Origin: Pseudomonadota bacterium
GTDB lineage: Bacteria > Desulfobacterota > Desulfobulbia > Desulfobulbales > SURF-16
Direction: 5' to 3'
Assembly (NCBI GenBank): GCA_030597865.1
Contig: JAUVQZ010000205.1
Coordinates: forward strand, 1 to 5,106
Length of the DNA: 5,106 bases
Position 1 is the stretch's first letter. Every line of letters begins with the position of its first letter. The position numbers were made by a program, and so were the translations under genes. A model generated the notes under the pieces. That model had not been told where the DNA came from and did no database searches. It was given only the letters and a program-made list of their open reading frames with translations. Shown here in pieces: positions 4,542-5,106 of this stretch.

Positions 4542-5106
4542 TTATAGATAGTCAAGGAGGCTGATCTGCATGGTCCTTGATGCCGCCGCAAGGGCGGCCT
4601 CATAGGCATATTCTGCCGCCTGGAGATCCATGATCGCCTTGAGCAGGTCGGTGTCCTGGGCGTCGGAGAGGTTTTCCTGGACGGCCAGATCGAGATTGGT
4701 GAAGATCATGCTCTGGACGTCAATGCGGTTTCCCCTGGCCCCGAAATCAGAAATCTGGGTGGTCAGCTCTTCCATGACCAGGTCAAGATCCACCATGGAT
4801 TTGTTAAGGGCATGGACCTGCATATCCTCGTTATGAATGCGCACGGCCTGGGTGAAGTTGGATGAGTCGCCGCTGACCTCAAAGGTGTAGCGGTCCGGCT
4901 CGGCTGAGGTGATCTCCAGGTAGCCGTCACTGTTTAAGGAGGCGTTGATGCCGGGGATGCCGTCAATTTTGGCGGCAATGCTGGTCATGCTGTCCGTGCT
5001 GATATCCACACTGATTATGGCGTCAAAGACCTCGGCCGGCACATGATCCCGGTCAGTGACTTTGAATACAAAGGAGCCGTCAACGATGGCTGGGTCAGTG
5101 GGCAGG
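4542..5106 (-). CDS. flgL: Flagellar hook-associated protein 3 (FlgL), C-terminal part
   Basis: FlgL (HAP3) forms the junction between hook-associated protein FlgK and the flagellin filament; it is exported by the flagellar secretion system. The frame stays open to the right edge (upstream codons read LPTDPAIVDGSFVFKV), so the N-terminus and true start lie outside; a GTG at 5042 is an internal Val. About 187 residues are visible. The last ~85 form the flagellin-type C-terminal helix, with GARGNRIDVQ, NLSDAQDTDLLKAIMDLQ and the ending AAEYAYEAALAAASRTMQISLLDYL-like pattern (closing with SLLDYL), which points to FlgL rather than FlgK or flagellin. Before it is a beta-rich stretch (VDISTDSMTSIAAKIDG, then GYLEITSAEPDRYTFEVSG) like the surface domains of hook-associated proteins. 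It is first in the visible flgL-csrA-fliW run; flgK would be expected upstream. Confidence 0.9.
   Translation of the reverse strand, partial: LPTDPAIVDGSFVFKVTDRDHVPAEVFDAIISVDISTDSMTSIAAKIDGIPGINASLNSDGYLEITSAEPDRYTFEVSGDSSNFTQAVRIHNEDMQVHALNKSMVDLDLVMEELTTQISDFGARGNRIDVQSMIFTNLDLAVQENLSDAQDTDLLKAIMDLQAAEYAYEAALAAASRTMQISLLDYL

Overview
The window looks like chromosomal DNA of a motile Gram-negative bacterium, most likely one of the Desulfobacterota (former Deltaproteobacteria, perhaps Desulfobulbales). This is inferred from an HflC band-7 protein, a long CsrA paired with FliW in a flagellar cluster, a hexameric-type citrate synthase and the general protein style. No marker in the window fixes the genus. 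GC content looks moderate and even, and nothing suggests a phage, plasmid, transposase or CRISPR array.

Layout from left to right: (1) the 3' half of hflC on the + strand, entering from the left edge, ends at an intrinsic terminator that lies inside the next, convergent gene. (2) A two-gene minus-strand unit follows: thiE (thiamine-phosphate synthase), then an uncharacterised cysteine-rich, probably zinc-binding protein. They overlap by 4 bases (ATGA). (3) A 292-bp divergent intergenic region has a plausible sigma70-type promoter for citrate synthase and a palindrome next to it. (4) gltA (citrate synthase, + strand) is complete and ends in a strong bidirectional terminator. (5) A short intergenic stretch carries a REP-like short palindromic repeat. 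(6) The flagellar cluster on the minus strand reads flgL (3' part, running off the right edge), csrA, fliW.

The flagellar genes form a recognisable module. FlgL is the hook-filament junction protein, CsrA is an RNA-binding translational repressor, and FliW is the protein antagonist of CsrA that couples flagellin level to translation. The 99-nt leader of csrA has several GGA motifs, one in a predicted hairpin loop and one in the Shine-Dalgarno sequence, which suggests CsrA autoregulation. The thiE, gltA and hflC blocks are ordinary housekeeping genes with no evident functional link to the flagellar block.

I do not see a new multi-gene system. The least explained item is the zinc-motif protein translationally coupled to thiE. 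Next come the csrA leader, the palindrome at the gltA promoter and the REP-like element.
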